Program-made: the position numbers and the translations under genes
Shown here: one piece after another, positions 16,113 through 25,116 of the stretch
Numbering within the stretch: the first letter of the stretch is position 1
How the letters are laid out: each line of letters begins with the position of its first letter
The notes under the pieces: model-generated
Told to the model about the DNA's origin: nothing
The model's input: the letters and a program-made list of their open reading frames with translations, nothing else
Database searches by the model: none
DNA from: Marinomonas gallaica
GTDB taxonomy: Bacteria > Pseudomonadota > Gammaproteobacteria > Pseudomonadales > Marinomonadaceae
DNA: 55,214 bases
NCBI RefSeq assembly: GCF_001639745.1
Contig: NZ_LTAX01000023.1
Span: 1-55,214 of the forward strand
Direction: 5' to 3'

Positions 16113-16127
16113 TACTGGAGTAATGCT

Positions 16128-16673
16128 ATGTCTACTGTAAAACAGGCGAAAGCTCCTGAGCAGGCGCTTGTAGTTGGACGCATTACATCAGTATATGGTG
16201 TTAAAGGGTGGGTGAAGTTGTATTCCCATACCGACCCAATGATTGGAATCTTTGATTACAAACATTGGTGGCTGAAAACCCCTAGTGGGTGGAAAGTTAT
16301 AGAGTTAAGCCAAGGGCGCACACAAGGGCGTGGTTTGGTGGCAGCAATTAAAGGGTATAACGACCGCGATCTTGTTAAAGAGATCTGTGGCTTGGATATC
16401 TATATTGATGCCAATGATCTTCCTGAACTTGAGGACGGTGATTATTACTGGTCGCAATTGGAAGGTCTTAAGGTAATTACTAATGAGGGTGTTCTTCTAG
16501 GTAAAGTCTCGCAACTGATGGAAACTGGCGCAAATGATGTGGTAGTGGTTCGGAGTTGTGAAGGCAGTTACGATCGTGAAGAGCGTTTGATTCCCTATGT
16601 ACCGGATCAGTTTATTTTAAGCATTGACTTAGAAAAACAAGAAATGGTCGTAGATTGGGATCCAGACTTCTAA
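16128..16673 (+). CDS. rimM: ribosome maturation factor RimM
   Basis: The 181-aa protein has the N-terminal RimM barrel (VVGRITSVYGVKGWVKLYSHTDP) and a C-terminal PRC-barrel segment (GDYYWSQLEGLKV, LIPYVPDQFILSID). It binds S19 and helps 30S head assembly. Position between rpsP and trmD confirms the assignment. TGGAGTAA provides the ribosome site. Confidence 0.97.
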   Translation: MSTVKQAKAPEQALVVGRITSVYGVKGWVKLYSHTDPMIGIFDYKHWWLKTPSGWKVIELSQGRTQGRGLVAAIKGYNDRDLVKEICGLDIYIDANDLPELEDGDYYWSQLEGLKVITNEGVLLGKVSQLMETGANDVVVVRSCEGSYDREERLIPYVPDQFILSIDLEKQEMVVDWDPDF

Positions 16674-16691
16674 GATCTAACGAGGCCTAGC

Positions 16692-17444
16692 GTGCGAATC
16701 GGTGTAGTGACGCTGTTTCCAGAGATGTTTCAAGCCATTACCCAACATGGTGTAACGGGCAGAGCCTTCAAATCTGGACTCGTCGAAGTGGATTATTTTA
16801 ATCCAAGAGCCTTTGCGCACGACAAACACAAGACGGTCGATGATCGTCCTTATGGTGGTGGCCCGGGGATGCTGATGAAAGTTCAGCCCCTAAAAGATGC
16901 GATTGAGAGTGCCAAGCAATGGGTACCCAACGCAAAAGTTATTTATCTATCCCCTCAGGGGCGTACGCTGACGCAGGAAGGCGTGCAACAGCTTGCTAAA
17001 CAAGCAGAATTTATTCTGGTAGCAGGCCGTTATGAAGGCGTTGATGAGCGTTTGATTCAATCTCAGATTGATGAGGAATGGTCCATTGGCGACTTTGTCC
17101 TAAGTGGTGGTGAGTTGCCGGCTATGGTGTTGATGGACTCTGTCTTTCGCATGATACCTGGCGTGTTAGGCAAACAGGCCTCTGCAGATGAAGATTCATT
17201 TTCAGATGGCTTACTTGATTGTCCACATTATACTCGCCCCGAAGTACTTGAAGGTGAACCTGTACCACCTGTACTACTTAGTGGCAACCATGAGGCGATA
17301 CGGTGCTGGCGCTTAAAGCAAAAGCTCGGAAGAACTTGGCAACGCCGGCCTGACCTTCTGCAAGACCTTGAGTTGGACAAGGAACAGCAGAAGTTGTTAA
17401 AAGAGTTTATTCGTGAAACTGAAGTTTCAACCTCGGCAGAGTAG
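16692..17444 (+). CDS. trmD: tRNA (guanine-37-N1)-methyltransferase TrmD
   Basis: The 250-aa SPOUT methyltransferase makes m1G37 next to the anticodon and prevents +1 frameshifting. Knot motifs are present: [25 protein letters not shown] and [17 protein letters not shown]. The start is GTG at 16692; an ACGAGG ribosome site is 5-6 bases upstream. GTG and a spacer before rplS fit the usual low trmD output within this operon. Confidence 0.98.
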   Translation: MRIGVVTLFPEMFQAITQHGVTGRAFKSGLVEVDYFNPRAFAHDKHKTVDDRPYGGGPGMLMKVQPLKDAIESAKQWVPNAKVIYLSPQGRTLTQEGVQQLAKQAEFILVAGRYEGVDERLIQSQIDEEWSIGDFVLSGGELPAMVLMDSVFRMIPGVLGKQASADEDSFSDGLLDCPHYTRPEVLEGEPVPPVLLSGNHEAIRCWRLKQKLGRTWQRRPDLLQDLELDKEQQKLLKEFIRETEVSTSAE

Positions 17445-17454
17445 GAATCACGAG

Positions 17455-17488
17455 CTTATCAGAACGTTATAACCTTCGCGCTGATAAG
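17455..17488 (+). promoter_or_regulatory. hairpin between trmD and rplS
   Basis: An 8-bp perfect inverted repeat CTTATCAG (17455-17462) / CTGATAAG (17481-17488) with an 18-base loop lies in the 70-base trmD-rplS gap, 15 bases before the AGGAG ribosome site of rplS. It lacks a T run, so it is not a terminator. It could be a processing or stabilising structure that separates trmD and rplS expression. Confidence 0.5.
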
Positions 17489-17514
17489 AAACCATATCAT
17501 TAGGAGTCACATCC

Positions 17515-17877
17515 ATGAGTAATAAAACTAAGCTGATTCAACAGCTAGAGTCAGAGCAAATGACGAAAGAGATCCCGGCCTTCGGTCCTGGTGATACTGT
17601 TGTTGTTCAGGTTAAAGTAAAAGAAGGTACTCGTGAGCGTCTACAGGCTTACGAAGGTGTTGTAATTGCAAAACGTAACCGTGGCCTAAACTCTGCGTTC
17701 ACAGTTCGCAAAATCTCTAGCGGTATCGGTGTGGAACGTGCGTTCCAAACTTACAGCCCGCTTGTGGACAGCATTGAAGTGAAACGTCGCGGTGACGTGC
17801 GTCAAGCTAAGATCTACTTCCTACGTGAGCGTTCAGGTAAATCTGCACGTATCAAAGAGAAATTGGCAAAACGCTAA
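17515..17877 (+). CDS. rplS: 50S ribosomal protein L19
   Basis: The 120-aa protein is bL19 ([35 protein letters not shown]), at the 30S-50S interface. Last gene of the rpsP operon, with AGGAG before the ATG and a strong terminator 16 bases after the stop. Confidence 0.98.
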   Translation: MSNKTKLIQQLESEQMTKEIPAFGPGDTVVVQVKVKEGTRERLQAYEGVVIAKRNRGLNSAFTVRKISSGIGVERAFQTYSPLVDSIEVKRRGDVRQAKIYFLRERSGKSARIKEKLAKR

Positions 17878-17893
17878 TTTCTTTAGTAGTGAT

Positions 17894-17923
17894 AAAAAAA
17901 GGCGACTTCGGTCGCCTTTTTTT
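17894..17923 (+). terminator. intrinsic terminator of the rpsP-rplS operon
   Basis: Stem GGCGAC / GTCGCC capped by a stable TTCG tetraloop (17907-17910) and extended by A7/T7 pairing, ending in seven T. Confidence 0.95.
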
Positions 17924-17982
17924 ATGGAACTTCAATAGAGTATGGTGGCCTAATAAGGCAATCATAACGAGCAGAGGTTGAT

Positions 17983-18690
17983 ATGGGATACGTAGCCAAG
18001 AGTGTGTCGGCAGTCGCTTTGACACTAATAGGGATGACACAAGTGCAAGCGGGTGAGCAAGAGGTCCGAACAGCCGTGGCGAATGCATTACCGCAATATG
18101 CCGTTGAGTCGATTGAGCAGCATTCGGGTAGTGGTTTATACGTAGTAACACTTGATAATGGACCGATTCTTCATGTGACACCTAATGGTGAATATTTTAT
18201 CGCCGGAGATATGTTTCAAATTGATGGTAAAAACCTAATCAATGAAACTGAACAAAAAAAGCTAGCTAAGATCGAGCAACTTCCAGAATCTGAGATGATC
18301 GTCTACAAGGCTGAGAATGAAAAAGCTCATATATCAGTGTTCACTGATATCTCTTGCGGCTACTGCCGTATGTTGCACAAAGAAGTCGAAGAGTTAAACG
18401 ATCTAGGGATCACTGTTCGTTATCTTGCATACCCGCGTGCAGGTGTGGGGTCGGAATCTTACAATCAAATGGTGAATATCTGGTGTTCGGATGATCCTAA
18501 GCAATGGATGACCAACGCGAAGTTGGGTAAAGAAGTACCGGATAACAAGTGTACTAACCCTGTCGCTAGCCAGTTTCGTTTAGGAAACAGTGTTGGCGTG
18601 CGTGGTACGCCAAGCATCATTTTGGATAACGGTAAGTTCATTCCTGGCTATTTGCCAGCACAAGAGTTAGCAAAAGAACTAAACCTTTAG
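17983..18690 (+). CDS. dsbC: thiol:disulfide interchange protein DsbC
   Basis: The 235-aa periplasmic protein has a signal peptide (cleavage near VQA-G at residue 23), an N-terminal dimerisation domain and a thioredoxin fold with active-site CGYC at 125-128. A structural Cys pair lies further on (MVNIWCSDD, PDNKCTNP) and the cis-Pro loop is GTPSII. It isomerises wrong disulfides and is kept reduced by DsbD. Upstream of hom as in pseudomonads, but separated from it by a terminator and a new promoter. Confidence 0.95.
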   Translation: MGYVAKSVSAVALTLIGMTQVQAGEQEVRTAVANALPQYAVESIEQHSGSGLYVVTLDNGPILHVTPNGEYFIAGDMFQIDGKNLINETEQKKLAKIEQLPESEMIVYKAENEKAHISVFTDISCGYCRMLHKEVEELNDLGITVRYLAYPRAGVGSESYNQMVNIWCSDDPKQWMTNAKLGKEVPDNKCTNPVASQFRLGNSVGVRGTPSIILDNGKFIPGYLPAQELAKELNL

Positions 18691-18717
18691 ATGTTTACAG
18701 ATATAATCTACCAAACT

Positions 18718-18740
18718 AAGGCCTAGTTCAGGCTTTTCTT
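18718..18740 (+). terminator. intrinsic terminator after dsbC
   Basis: Stem AAGGCCT / AGGCTTT (one G-T wobble) with loop AGTTC, followed by TCTT. Shorter than the other terminators here, so possibly leaky. Confidence 0.6.
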
Positions 18741-18742
18741 CG

Positions 18743-18771
18743 TTGGGTTTAGCCACAACTGACGGTATAAT
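18743..18771 (+). promoter_or_regulatory. sigma70 promoter of hom-thrC
   Basis: A perfect -10 box TATAAT (18766-18771) follows TTGGGT (18743-18748) with a 17-bp spacer. Transcription would start near 18778, giving a leader of about 64 bases before the TTG start of hom. Confidence 0.65.
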
Positions 18772-18832
18772 CTTTGGTCACCTAATCGCTTTTTATCAGC
18801 GAGAACAAAATTATTAAAACCGTCAGTTGTGG
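18753..18832 (+). repeat. 14-bp inverted repeat spanning the hom promoter and leader
   Basis: CCACAACTGACGGT (18753-18766) is repeated as its exact inverse complement ACCGTCAGTTGTGG (18819-18832), 66 bp centre to centre. The left arm fills the promoter spacer up to the first base of the -10 box; the right arm touches the GGGG ribosome site of hom. Because the left arm is upstream of the inferred transcription start, the pair would act as DNA (two operator half-sites) rather than as one RNA hairpin, unless an upstream transcript reads through. Confidence 0.75.
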
Positions 18833-18841
18833 GGTATCGTT

Positions 18842-20143
18842 TTGAAACCGGTAAAAGTCGGAATATGTGGTCTTGGAACAGTAGGTTCCGGTACGTTTAA
18901 CATCCTGCGTAATAACGCAGAAGAAATTACACGACGTGTAGGCCGTAGCATTGTTGTAGAGCAAATTGGCGCGCGTCAAGTTAATCCTACCTGTGACACC
19001 ACTGACATTAATACCACGGGTGATATTTTTGAGGTTGCTAACAATCCTGATATCGACATCGTGGTTGAGTTGATTGGCGGCACCAGCGTTGCTCGTGAGC
19101 TAGTGTTAACGGCGATCGAAAATGGTAAGCATGTAGTGACAGCGAACAAAGCTTTGATTGCAGAATACGGCAATGAGATCTTTGCAAAAGCGCAAGCAAA
19201 AGGCGTCATGGTCGCATTTGAAGCGGCTGTTGCAGGCGGCATCCCAATTATTAAGATGCTGCGCGAAGGTTTGTCTTCAAACAAGATTGAATGGTTAGCC
19301 GGTATCATTAATGGTACAGGTAACTTCATCATGACTGAGATGAGCGAAAAAGGCCGTGCCTTTGATGACGTGCTTAAAGAAGCTCAAGAGCTGGGCTACG
19401 CTGAAGCCGATCCTACGTTCGATGTAGAAGGTATTGATGCCGCACATAAACTGACTATTTTGGCGTCGATTGCTTACGGCATTCCGCTACAATTTGAAAA
19501 AACTTACACGGAAGGCATTAGCCGTATCACTGCGGAAGATGTGTCTTTTGCCCGTGAATTGGGTTATTCCATTAAACATCTAGGTGTTGCACGTCGAACG
19601 AAAGCGGGTGTTGAGCTACGTGTCCATCCGACTTTGATTTCTCAAAAAGCATTACTGGCGAATGTAAATGGCGTGATGAATGCTGTCATGGTAAAAGGCG
19701 ATGCGGTCGGTCCTACTCTAACGTATGGCGCTGGCGCTGGCGCAATGCCAACTGGGTCTTCAGTTGTTGCTGACATCATTGATGTTGCTCGCACATTGAC
19801 AGCAGATCCAACCAATCGCGTTCCGCACTTGGCATTCCAGCCTGATCAGCTGTCTGATGCTGAGATCTTGCCAATGGAAGAGATCGAATGTGGCTTCTTC
19901 CTAAATATGACGATTCAAGATCGTGCGGGTGTATTGGCCAACATCACACAAATTCTTTCGACGAATGGCATCAGCATTGAATCCGTTATTCAGCGTGAGC
20001 GTGAAGGCAGTGATCTAGTGCCATTGGTTGTCATGACGCATGACGTGAAAGAGCGCAACATGAATGCTGCCATTGCAGCGATCGAAGCTTTGCCAGATGT
20101 TGCGGGTTCTGTTCAACGAATCCGTGTTGAAAATCTGGCGTAA
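18842..20143 (+). CDS. hom: homoserine dehydrogenase
   Basis: I place the start at TTG 18842, giving KPVKVGICGLGTVGSGTF at the N-terminus as in homologues and a GGGG ribosome site 7 bases upstream; an earlier in-frame TTG at 18827 lies inside the inverted repeat. The 433-aa monofunctional enzyme has an NAD(P)-binding GLGTVGSG motif, the catalytic domain (GIINGTGNFIMTEM, AEADPTFDVEGIDAAHK) and a C-terminal ACT domain (DRAGVLANITQILSTNGISI) for feedback inhibition by threonine. It reduces aspartate semialdehyde to homoserine. Operon with thrC, 12 bases downstream. Confidence 0.96.
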   Translation: MKPVKVGICGLGTVGSGTFNILRNNAEEITRRVGRSIVVEQIGARQVNPTCDTTDINTTGDIFEVANNPDIDIVVELIGGTSVARELVLTAIENGKHVVTANKALIAEYGNEIFAKAQAKGVMVAFEAAVAGGIPIIKMLREGLSSNKIEWLAGIINGTGNFIMTEMSEKGRAFDDVLKEAQELGYAEADPTFDVEGIDAAHKLTILASIAYGIPLQFEKTYTEGISRITAEDVSFARELGYSIKHLGVARRTKAGVELRVHPTLISQKALLANVNGVMNAVMVKGDAVGPTLTYGAGAGAMPTGSSVVADIIDVARTLTADPTNRVPHLAFQPDQLSDAEILPMEEIECGFFLNMTIQDRAGVLANITQILSTNGISIESVIQREREGSDLVPLVVMTHDVKERNMNAAIAAIEALPDVAGSVQRIRVENLA

Positions 20144-20155
20144 GAGGATTAGGTA

Positions 20156-21541
20156 ATGAAATACGTTTCTACTCGTGGCCAAGCTCCTGCATTAGGCTTT
20201 GGCGATGTTCTGTTAGCCGGTTTGGCGAGCGACGGTGGCCTTTATGTGCCAGAAAAGCTGCCAACTTTCTCACAAGAAGAAATCGCATCTTGGGCATCAT
20301 TGAGCTACCAAGAACTCGCATTCAAAGTAATGTGGCCGTTTGTTGAAGGTGAAGTACCTGAAAGCGAATTCAAGCGCATGATTGATGAAGCTTACGCTGG
20401 TTTTAACCATTCTGCTGTCGCACCGATGGTGCAAACCGACAACAACGAATGGGTGTTGGAATTATTCCGTGGGCCAACGTTGGCGTTTAAAGATTTTGCA
20501 TTGCAGTTATTGGGCCGTTTGATGGACTACATCTTGGGTCAGCGCGGTGAAAAACTGGTCATTATGGGGGCAACATCCGGTGACACAGGTTCCGCTGCCA
20601 TTGAAGGTTGCCGTCACTCTGAGCATCTAGATATCTTTATCTTGCATCCTTATCAGCGTGTTTCAGAAGTGCAACGTCGTCAGATGACGACTGTGATTGA
20701 TGACAATGTTTTCAATATTGCAGTGAAAGGTAACTTTGACGATTGTCAGGGCATGATTAAAGCAAGTTTTGCAGATCAAGGTTTCTTGAAAGGTGCGAAA
20801 TTGGGTGCAGTAAACTCGATCAACTGGGCACGTATTATGGCTCAGATCGTTTACTACTTCTCTTCTGCCTTGGCCGTGGGTGGTCCGCATCGTAAAGTGT
20901 CTTTCTCTGTGCCTACGGGTAACTTTGGTGACATTTTTGCCGGTTACTTGGCTAAGCAAATGGGCTTGCCGATTGATCAGTTGGTTGTGGCAACAAACCA
21001 GAACGATATTTTGCACCGTACCATCGCTACGAATGATATGAGTCGCCAATCTCTGAATGTGACGCTTTCTCCAAGTATGGACATCATGGTATCAAGCAAC
21101 TTCGAGCGCTTGCTATTTGATGCTCATGGTCGTGACAGCGCAGCATTAGCTGATTTGATGGCGCGCTTTAATGCAGGTGACGTTACACTCAACGATGAGG
21201 CTTGGTCATTTGTGAAAGAGAACTTTGACAGTTACAAAGTCGATGATACGCGTACCTGTGAAGTGATCTCTGAAGTGTTCCAGTCAACTCAGTACTTGCT
21301 TGATCCACACACTGCGATTGGTCTTGAAGCGGCACGTCAGTGTTGGAAAGACAAGTCTGTACCAATGATTACGTTGGCAACGGCTCATCCTGTGAAGTTC
21401 CCAGAAGCTGTTGAAAAAGCAGGTTGTGACTTACCAAGTTTACCTGAGCACATGAAAGACTTATTCGAGCGTGATGAAGCGTACGAAGTCATTGATAACG
21501 ATCTATCTGCCGTACAAGGCTTTGTTGCAGATCGTATTTAG
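20156..21541 (+). CDS. thrC: threonine synthase
   Basis: The 461-aa PLP enzyme converts O-phosphohomoserine to threonine. The PLP lysine is Lys112 in PTLAFKDFALQLLG, and the phosphate-binding loop is GATSGDTGSAA. Fold type II, the longer class of threonine synthase found in proteobacteria and yeast. It follows hom by 12 bases with a GAGG ribosome site. No thrB is adjacent, so homoserine kinase must be encoded elsewhere. Confidence 0.97.
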   Translation: MKYVSTRGQAPALGFGDVLLAGLASDGGLYVPEKLPTFSQEEIASWASLSYQELAFKVMWPFVEGEVPESEFKRMIDEAYAGFNHSAVAPMVQTDNNEWVLELFRGPTLAFKDFALQLLGRLMDYILGQRGEKLVIMGATSGDTGSAAIEGCRHSEHLDIFILHPYQRVSEVQRRQMTTVIDDNVFNIAVKGNFDDCQGMIKASFADQGFLKGAKLGAVNSINWARIMAQIVYYFSSALAVGGPHRKVSFSVPTGNFGDIFAGYLAKQMGLPIDQLVVATNQNDILHRTIATNDMSRQSLNVTLSPSMDIMVSSNFERLLFDAHGRDSAALADLMARFNAGDVTLNDEAWSFVKENFDSYKVDDTRTCEVISEVFQSTQYLLDPHTAIGLEAARQCWKDKSVPMITLATAHPVKFPEAVEKAGCDLPSLPEHMKDLFERDEAYEVIDNDLSAVQGFVADRI

Positions 21542-21550
21542 TTCTAAGCA

Positions 21551-21580
21551 GAGCAAGTAGGCCTTCTACTTGCTCTCTTC
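21551..21580 (+). terminator. probable terminator after thrC
   Basis: A 10-bp perfect stem GAGCAAGTAG / CTACTTGCTC with loop GCCTT, followed by a pyrimidine tail (TCTTCC) rather than a pure T run. Confidence 0.65.
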
Positions 21581-21609
21581 CTCTCCCTTTTATCGATTTC
21601 TCCTATCCT

Positions 21610-22320
21610 ATGAATCTTATTTTATTAGCTCCGGAACAAGTCGTTTCAGACGATCGCTATGCGCTCAACGAACGTCAACTAAAGCACATTCAACAGGTTC
21701 TGAAAAAAGGCCAAGGTGATACGTTACGTGTTGGCGTTCTCAATGGTGCGATAGGTGATGCTGAATTCGATGCCTTGCAAGGGGAAGCTGTTATTCAAAG
21801 TTTATCCATTGAGCCACCAAAAGCGTTACCGCTGGAGCTGGTACTAGCACTGCCGAGACCGAATATGCTTAAGCGTACGCTGATGAATATTACGGCGATG
21901 GGCGTTAAAACCATTCACTTATTGAACTCCGCAAAAGTGGAAAAAAGCTACTGGCAAAGTCCAGTACTTACTGAAGCGTCTTTACATTCGTACTTAATTG
22001 AGGGGTTAGAGCAAGCCCGCGATACGGTACTTCCTACCTTGCATCGACAAGTTCGCTTTCGACCCTTTGTGGAAGATATATTGCCTACAATAATGGATGG
22101 CAAAATTGGACTGGTAGCACATCCTTATCAAGCTGAGGCTTGTCCTGTTGCTTTGACTGAGCCAAGCATCTTAGCCATTGGTCCAGAAGGCGGATGGAAT
22201 GAGTTTGAGATGCAAAAATGGGGCGAAGCCGGTATGAAAACGGTGCATTTAGGGGATCGAATATTAAAGGTTGAAACTGCTGTACCTGTGCTTTTATCGC
22301 GGCTTTACCCAGCGTATTAA
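21610..22320 (+). CDS. rsmE: 16S rRNA (uracil-1498-N3)-methyltransferase RsmE
   Basis: The 236-aa SPOUT enzyme has an N-terminal PUA-like part (YALNERQLKHIQQVLKKGQGDTLRVG) and the C-terminal knot with AIGPEGGWNEFE and HLGDRILKVETA, which are diagnostic for RsmE. It methylates U1498 in the 30S decoding region. It stands alone between the thrC terminator and the diguanylate cyclase gene. Confidence 0.93.
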   Translation: MNLILLAPEQVVSDDRYALNERQLKHIQQVLKKGQGDTLRVGVLNGAIGDAEFDALQGEAVIQSLSIEPPKALPLELVLALPRPNMLKRTLMNITAMGVKTIHLLNSAKVEKSYWQSPVLTEASLHSYLIEGLEQARDTVLPTLHRQVRFRPFVEDILPTIMDGKIGLVAHPYQAEACPVALTEPSILAIGPEGGWNEFEMQKWGEAGMKTVHLGDRILKVETAVPVLLSRLYPAY

Positions 22321-22394
22321 TAAAACTTTACTATCAATTTGGTTAACTTTTAAGCTATCTTTCTAGATTACGTACAGCAAGTGGAAAAGAGCAT

Positions 22395-23489
22395 ATGCCA
22401 GAGTACAAGAAGCAACCATGGCATTTGATTTGGAAACGATGGTTCTCAGTGACCTTAAACGCTGGAGCGATCAATCATTCGTTTACCAACAGTTCTCGAC
22501 GAACATTTATTATCAATTTATTTTGCCTTGTCGGTGTGTTGTTCACAGCGCCTTTGGGTATTCTTTCTTTACTTCAAGGAAACCTTCTTGTTGGCATTGC
22601 TCTTCTAGTGATTGCCACAATTTATGTTCTTAATCATCTCTATCTACGCCGTACACGTAACTATCTTTTTTCGGCCAATGTCATTTTATACCCGCTTTAT
22701 ACGCTCATGCTGTATCTTGTTTACAGTGGCGGTGTAAACGGCACTGGTCATGTTTGGATATATTGTATTCCCCCTGTTTCTTTGTTTCTGCATGGTTTGA
22801 AGCGCGGCTTGTTGGAAGTTTTTGTATTTATACTGGCACTGATATTTATACTTTTTGTGATTCCAACTCCCTTTGATAAGTTGGGTTATCACCCTGATTT
22901 GAAAACGCGGATTATTTACTCGTTTATTTTAATAGCCTTTTTGTCGACCATTTATGAGTACATATCGTCGCGCTTTAATCAGTCTCTCCAAGAGTTGTCT
23001 GTAAAACTTGAGGTCGCTGCTACCACCGATCCATTAACAGGATTACTAAATCGACGAGGTCTACAACAGCGCTTTGAGGCGTTGCAGTGGCATGCACCTG
23101 CGCTGCTGTTGTTGGATATCGATCATTTTAAGCGGATAAACGATGACTACGGCCATAAATATGGTGATGAGTATTTGGTTTTGTTTGCGCGAACCTTAGA
23201 GGCGTTTTTCCCCAAGCAGGAAAGCTTAGTGTCGCGTTGGGGCGGGGAAGAGTTTTTAGTGGTTATAGAAAAAGTGGATAATCTTAAGGATATGGCTGAA
23301 GCGCTTAGAGAAGCGCTTAAAGCAATTACGTTAAGTACTGGCTATGACGCAAATATGTCTGCGACTGTCAGTATCGGCGTTACTCATGTTGGGGTCGGAG
23401 AAGATATTTTGAAAGCGATTTCTCGGGCGGATCAAGGCTTATATATAGCGAAGAATGCCGGGCGAAATAGAGTTGAAGCGATAGACTAA
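22395..23489 (+). CDS. membrane-bound GGDEF diguanylate cyclase
   Basis: The 364-aa protein has six or so hydrophobic segments (about 37-190), then a GGDEF domain from TTDPLTGLLNRRGL (about 210). The active-site motif is intact as GGEEF at 283-287 (SRWGGEEFLVVIE), so it should make cyclic di-GMP from GTP. The usual RxxD inhibitory site is not seen directly before the motif, so product inhibition may be weak. The membrane part probably senses an unknown signal. Single gene, ended by a bidirectional hairpin. Confidence 0.9.
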   Translation: MPEYKKQPWHLIWKRWFSVTLNAGAINHSFTNSSRRTFIINLFCLVGVLFTAPLGILSLLQGNLLVGIALLVIATIYVLNHLYLRRTRNYLFSANVILYPLYTLMLYLVYSGGVNGTGHVWIYCIPPVSLFLHGLKRGLLEVFVFILALIFILFVIPTPFDKLGYHPDLKTRIIYSFILIAFLSTIYEYISSRFNQSLQELSVKLEVAATTDPLTGLLNRRGLQQRFEALQWHAPALLLLDIDHFKRINDDYGHKYGDEYLVLFARTLEAFFPKQESLVSRWGGEEFLVVIEKVDNLKDMAEALREALKAITLSTGYDANMSATVSIGVTHVGVGEDILKAISRADQGLYIAKNAGRNRVEAID

Positions 23490-23494
23490 GGGTG

Positions 23495-23533
23495 AATACT
23501 AGGCACGTTCAAACAATTAACGTGCCTAGTATT
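23495..23533. terminator. inverted repeat between convergent genes
   Basis: A 15-bp perfect stem AATACTAGGCACGTT / AACGTGCCTAGTATT with a 9-base loop lies between the diguanylate cyclase gene (+) and the sugar porter gene (-). The T runs are poor on both strands, so it is probably a bidirectional stop or 3'-end stabiliser. Confidence 0.6.
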
Positions 23534-23537
23534 AAGA

Positions 23538-24770
23538 CTAATTACGAATCTTAGAACCCATTAAACCGTAGTAAGCAATGTATAGATAGCACAATACCGG
23601 TAGAGCAAAAGAAATCTGCAAGCCAATATTGTCCGCTAAACCACCTTGCATCACAGGTACAATTGCACCCCCTACAATCGCTAGACATAGCAAGCCTGAG
23701 CCTCGACTGGTGTTAACGCCTAGACCTTTTAAGGCCAAACTGAAAATCGTTGGGAACATAATCGAGTTACAAAGACCCACTAATAAGATTGACCACATTG
23801 CCAGCTCACCGTCACTGCTAATGGACAGAGCGATCAATGCCGCTGCGGCAATACTGTTAAATGCCAACAGTTTACCCGCTGCAATTTTCTGCATTAATAC
23901 AGCTCCTGCAAAACGACCAACCATCGCGCCACCCCAGTAGTATGCAATGTAGTGGGCCGCTTCAGACTCAGGCATGTTTGCAATGTGCTCGAGGCCAAAA
24001 TAGTTTACTAAGAAACTGCCAATCGATACTTCTGCTCCCACATACATAAAGATAGCCACAGCGCCTAGCACCAAATGGCGGTATTCCATTAAGCTACTTT
24101 GCGTATTACCAATTGCTTGACTGTCCTTTTCGAGGTCCGGTGTAGGTAACGAAATACGAGTAAAGATCAAAGCCAAAATCACCAATACGATCGCTAGGCC
24201 AAAATACGGCACAATGACACTTTCGGCTTCTTGTGCTTTGCTCGCGAACTCAACCGTTGCTGAAAAAATCAGGATACTACCAATGATAGGTGCAACCGTT
24301 GTGCCTAACGAGTTAAACGCTTGCGTCATGGTTAGACGACTTGATGCGGTATCTTCAGGGCCCATAATGGTCACAAGAGGGTTGGCTGCAACCTGTAAAA
24401 TAGTGATACCCGATGCCAGCACAAATAGCGCCGTTAAGAAAACCCAGTAGGTCTGTACTTTGGCTGCGCCGATAAACAGTAAACAGCCTGCGGCTGCAAT
24501 CATCAGTCCAATCCCTAGACCACGTTGGAAGCCCACTTTTTTTACTAAGTTACCAGCTGGAACAGAGACCAAAAAATAGGCGCCGAAGAAGCACATCTGT
24601 ATGAGCATGGCCTGTGTGTAATTTAGTGAGAAGACAGATTTAAGATGCGGGATCAAAATATCATTCAGTGATGTAATAAAACCCCACATGAAAAATAATG
24701 ACGTGAGTGCGACAAGCGCGAAACGTTGTCCCGACTTGCTTTGGCCCACTGATGAAGCGTGATTGCTCAT
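23538..24770 (-). CDS. FucP/GluP-type MFS sugar transporter
   Basis: The 410-aa protein has 12 hydrophobic helices and the MFS features of the L-fucose:H+ symporter / glucose-galactose porter group: [22 protein letters not shown] in helix 1, [24 protein letters not shown] after helix 2, and [30 protein letters not shown]. Substrate is probably a hexose; fucose versus glucose/galactose cannot be decided. No sugar-catabolic genes lie next to it. A palindrome at 24907-24931 in its upstream region is a possible operator. Confidence 0.9.
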   Translation of the reverse strand: MSNHASSVGQSKSGQRFALVALTSLFFMWGFITSLNDILIPHLKSVFSLNYTQAMLIQMCFFGAYFLVSVPAGNLVKKVGFQRGLGIGLMIAAAGCLLFIGAAKVQTYWVFLTALFVLASGITILQVAANPLVTIMGPEDTASSRLTMTQAFNSLGTTVAPIIGSILIFSATVEFASKAQEAESVIVPYFGLAIVLVILALIFTRISLPTPDLEKDSQAIGNTQSSLMEYRHLVLGAVAIFMYVGAEVSIGSFLVNYFGLEHIANMPESEAAHYIAYYWGGAMVGRFAGAVLMQKIAAGKLLAFNSIAAAALIALSISSDGELAMWSILLVGLCNSIMFPTIFSLALKGLGVNTSRGSGLLCLAIVGGAIVPVMQGGLADNIGLQISFALPVLCYLYIAYYGLMGSKIRN

Positions 24771-25116
24771 AAAACCAACCTTTTTAATCGTTATGGAAAG
24801 GGATCGTTAGTGGGCGCGGATAATAACTGAGCTAGTTTCAGAAAAGAGTTAAAAATACGTGAATGGGCGCTAAAATCCATTAATGATGCAATATCAAACC
24901 TGCTTTGTAACGCTTTCTTGCGAAGCGTTACCGCACCTATTTTTTTGTCGGAGAACCGGACTTTTGTTGGACAATGGGTAAGTAAAAAAGTGGTTACAGT
25001 TCATAGCTCTAAAGCGTACGTGCGGTGATAGCACGAGGGGCAGCAAAGTTTAAAAGGAATTATGTTACAGTGGCTGCTCCGCCGTATTTCAATCTACCTA
25101 TTATAAAGATTCCAAC
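24771..25116. other. divergent intergenic region, sugar porter / recJ
   Basis: The 346-base gap between divergent genes holds no credible reading frame. It must contain promoters for both directions, but I see no convincing -35/-10 pair for either. TATAAA lies just before recJ (about 25101-25106), close to the start codon. The most visible element is the palindrome at 24907-24931. Confidence 0.6.
24907..24931. promoter_or_regulatory. 9-bp palindrome, possible operator
   Basis: GTAACGCTT (24907-24915) and AAGCGTTAC (24923-24931) form a perfect inverted repeat with a 7-base centre, about 137 bp upstream of the sugar porter start. The half-site recalls LacI/GntR-type operators often used for sugar porters, but no regulator gene is near, and an RNA hairpin role is also possible. 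Confidence 0.4.

Noticed and set aside
18691..18726. 11-codon leader peptide (two Thr, two Ile) before hom, as in thr attenuation
   Set aside because: It lies upstream of the dsbC terminator and of the hom promoter, has no ribosome site and too few Thr/Ile codons to sense starvation.
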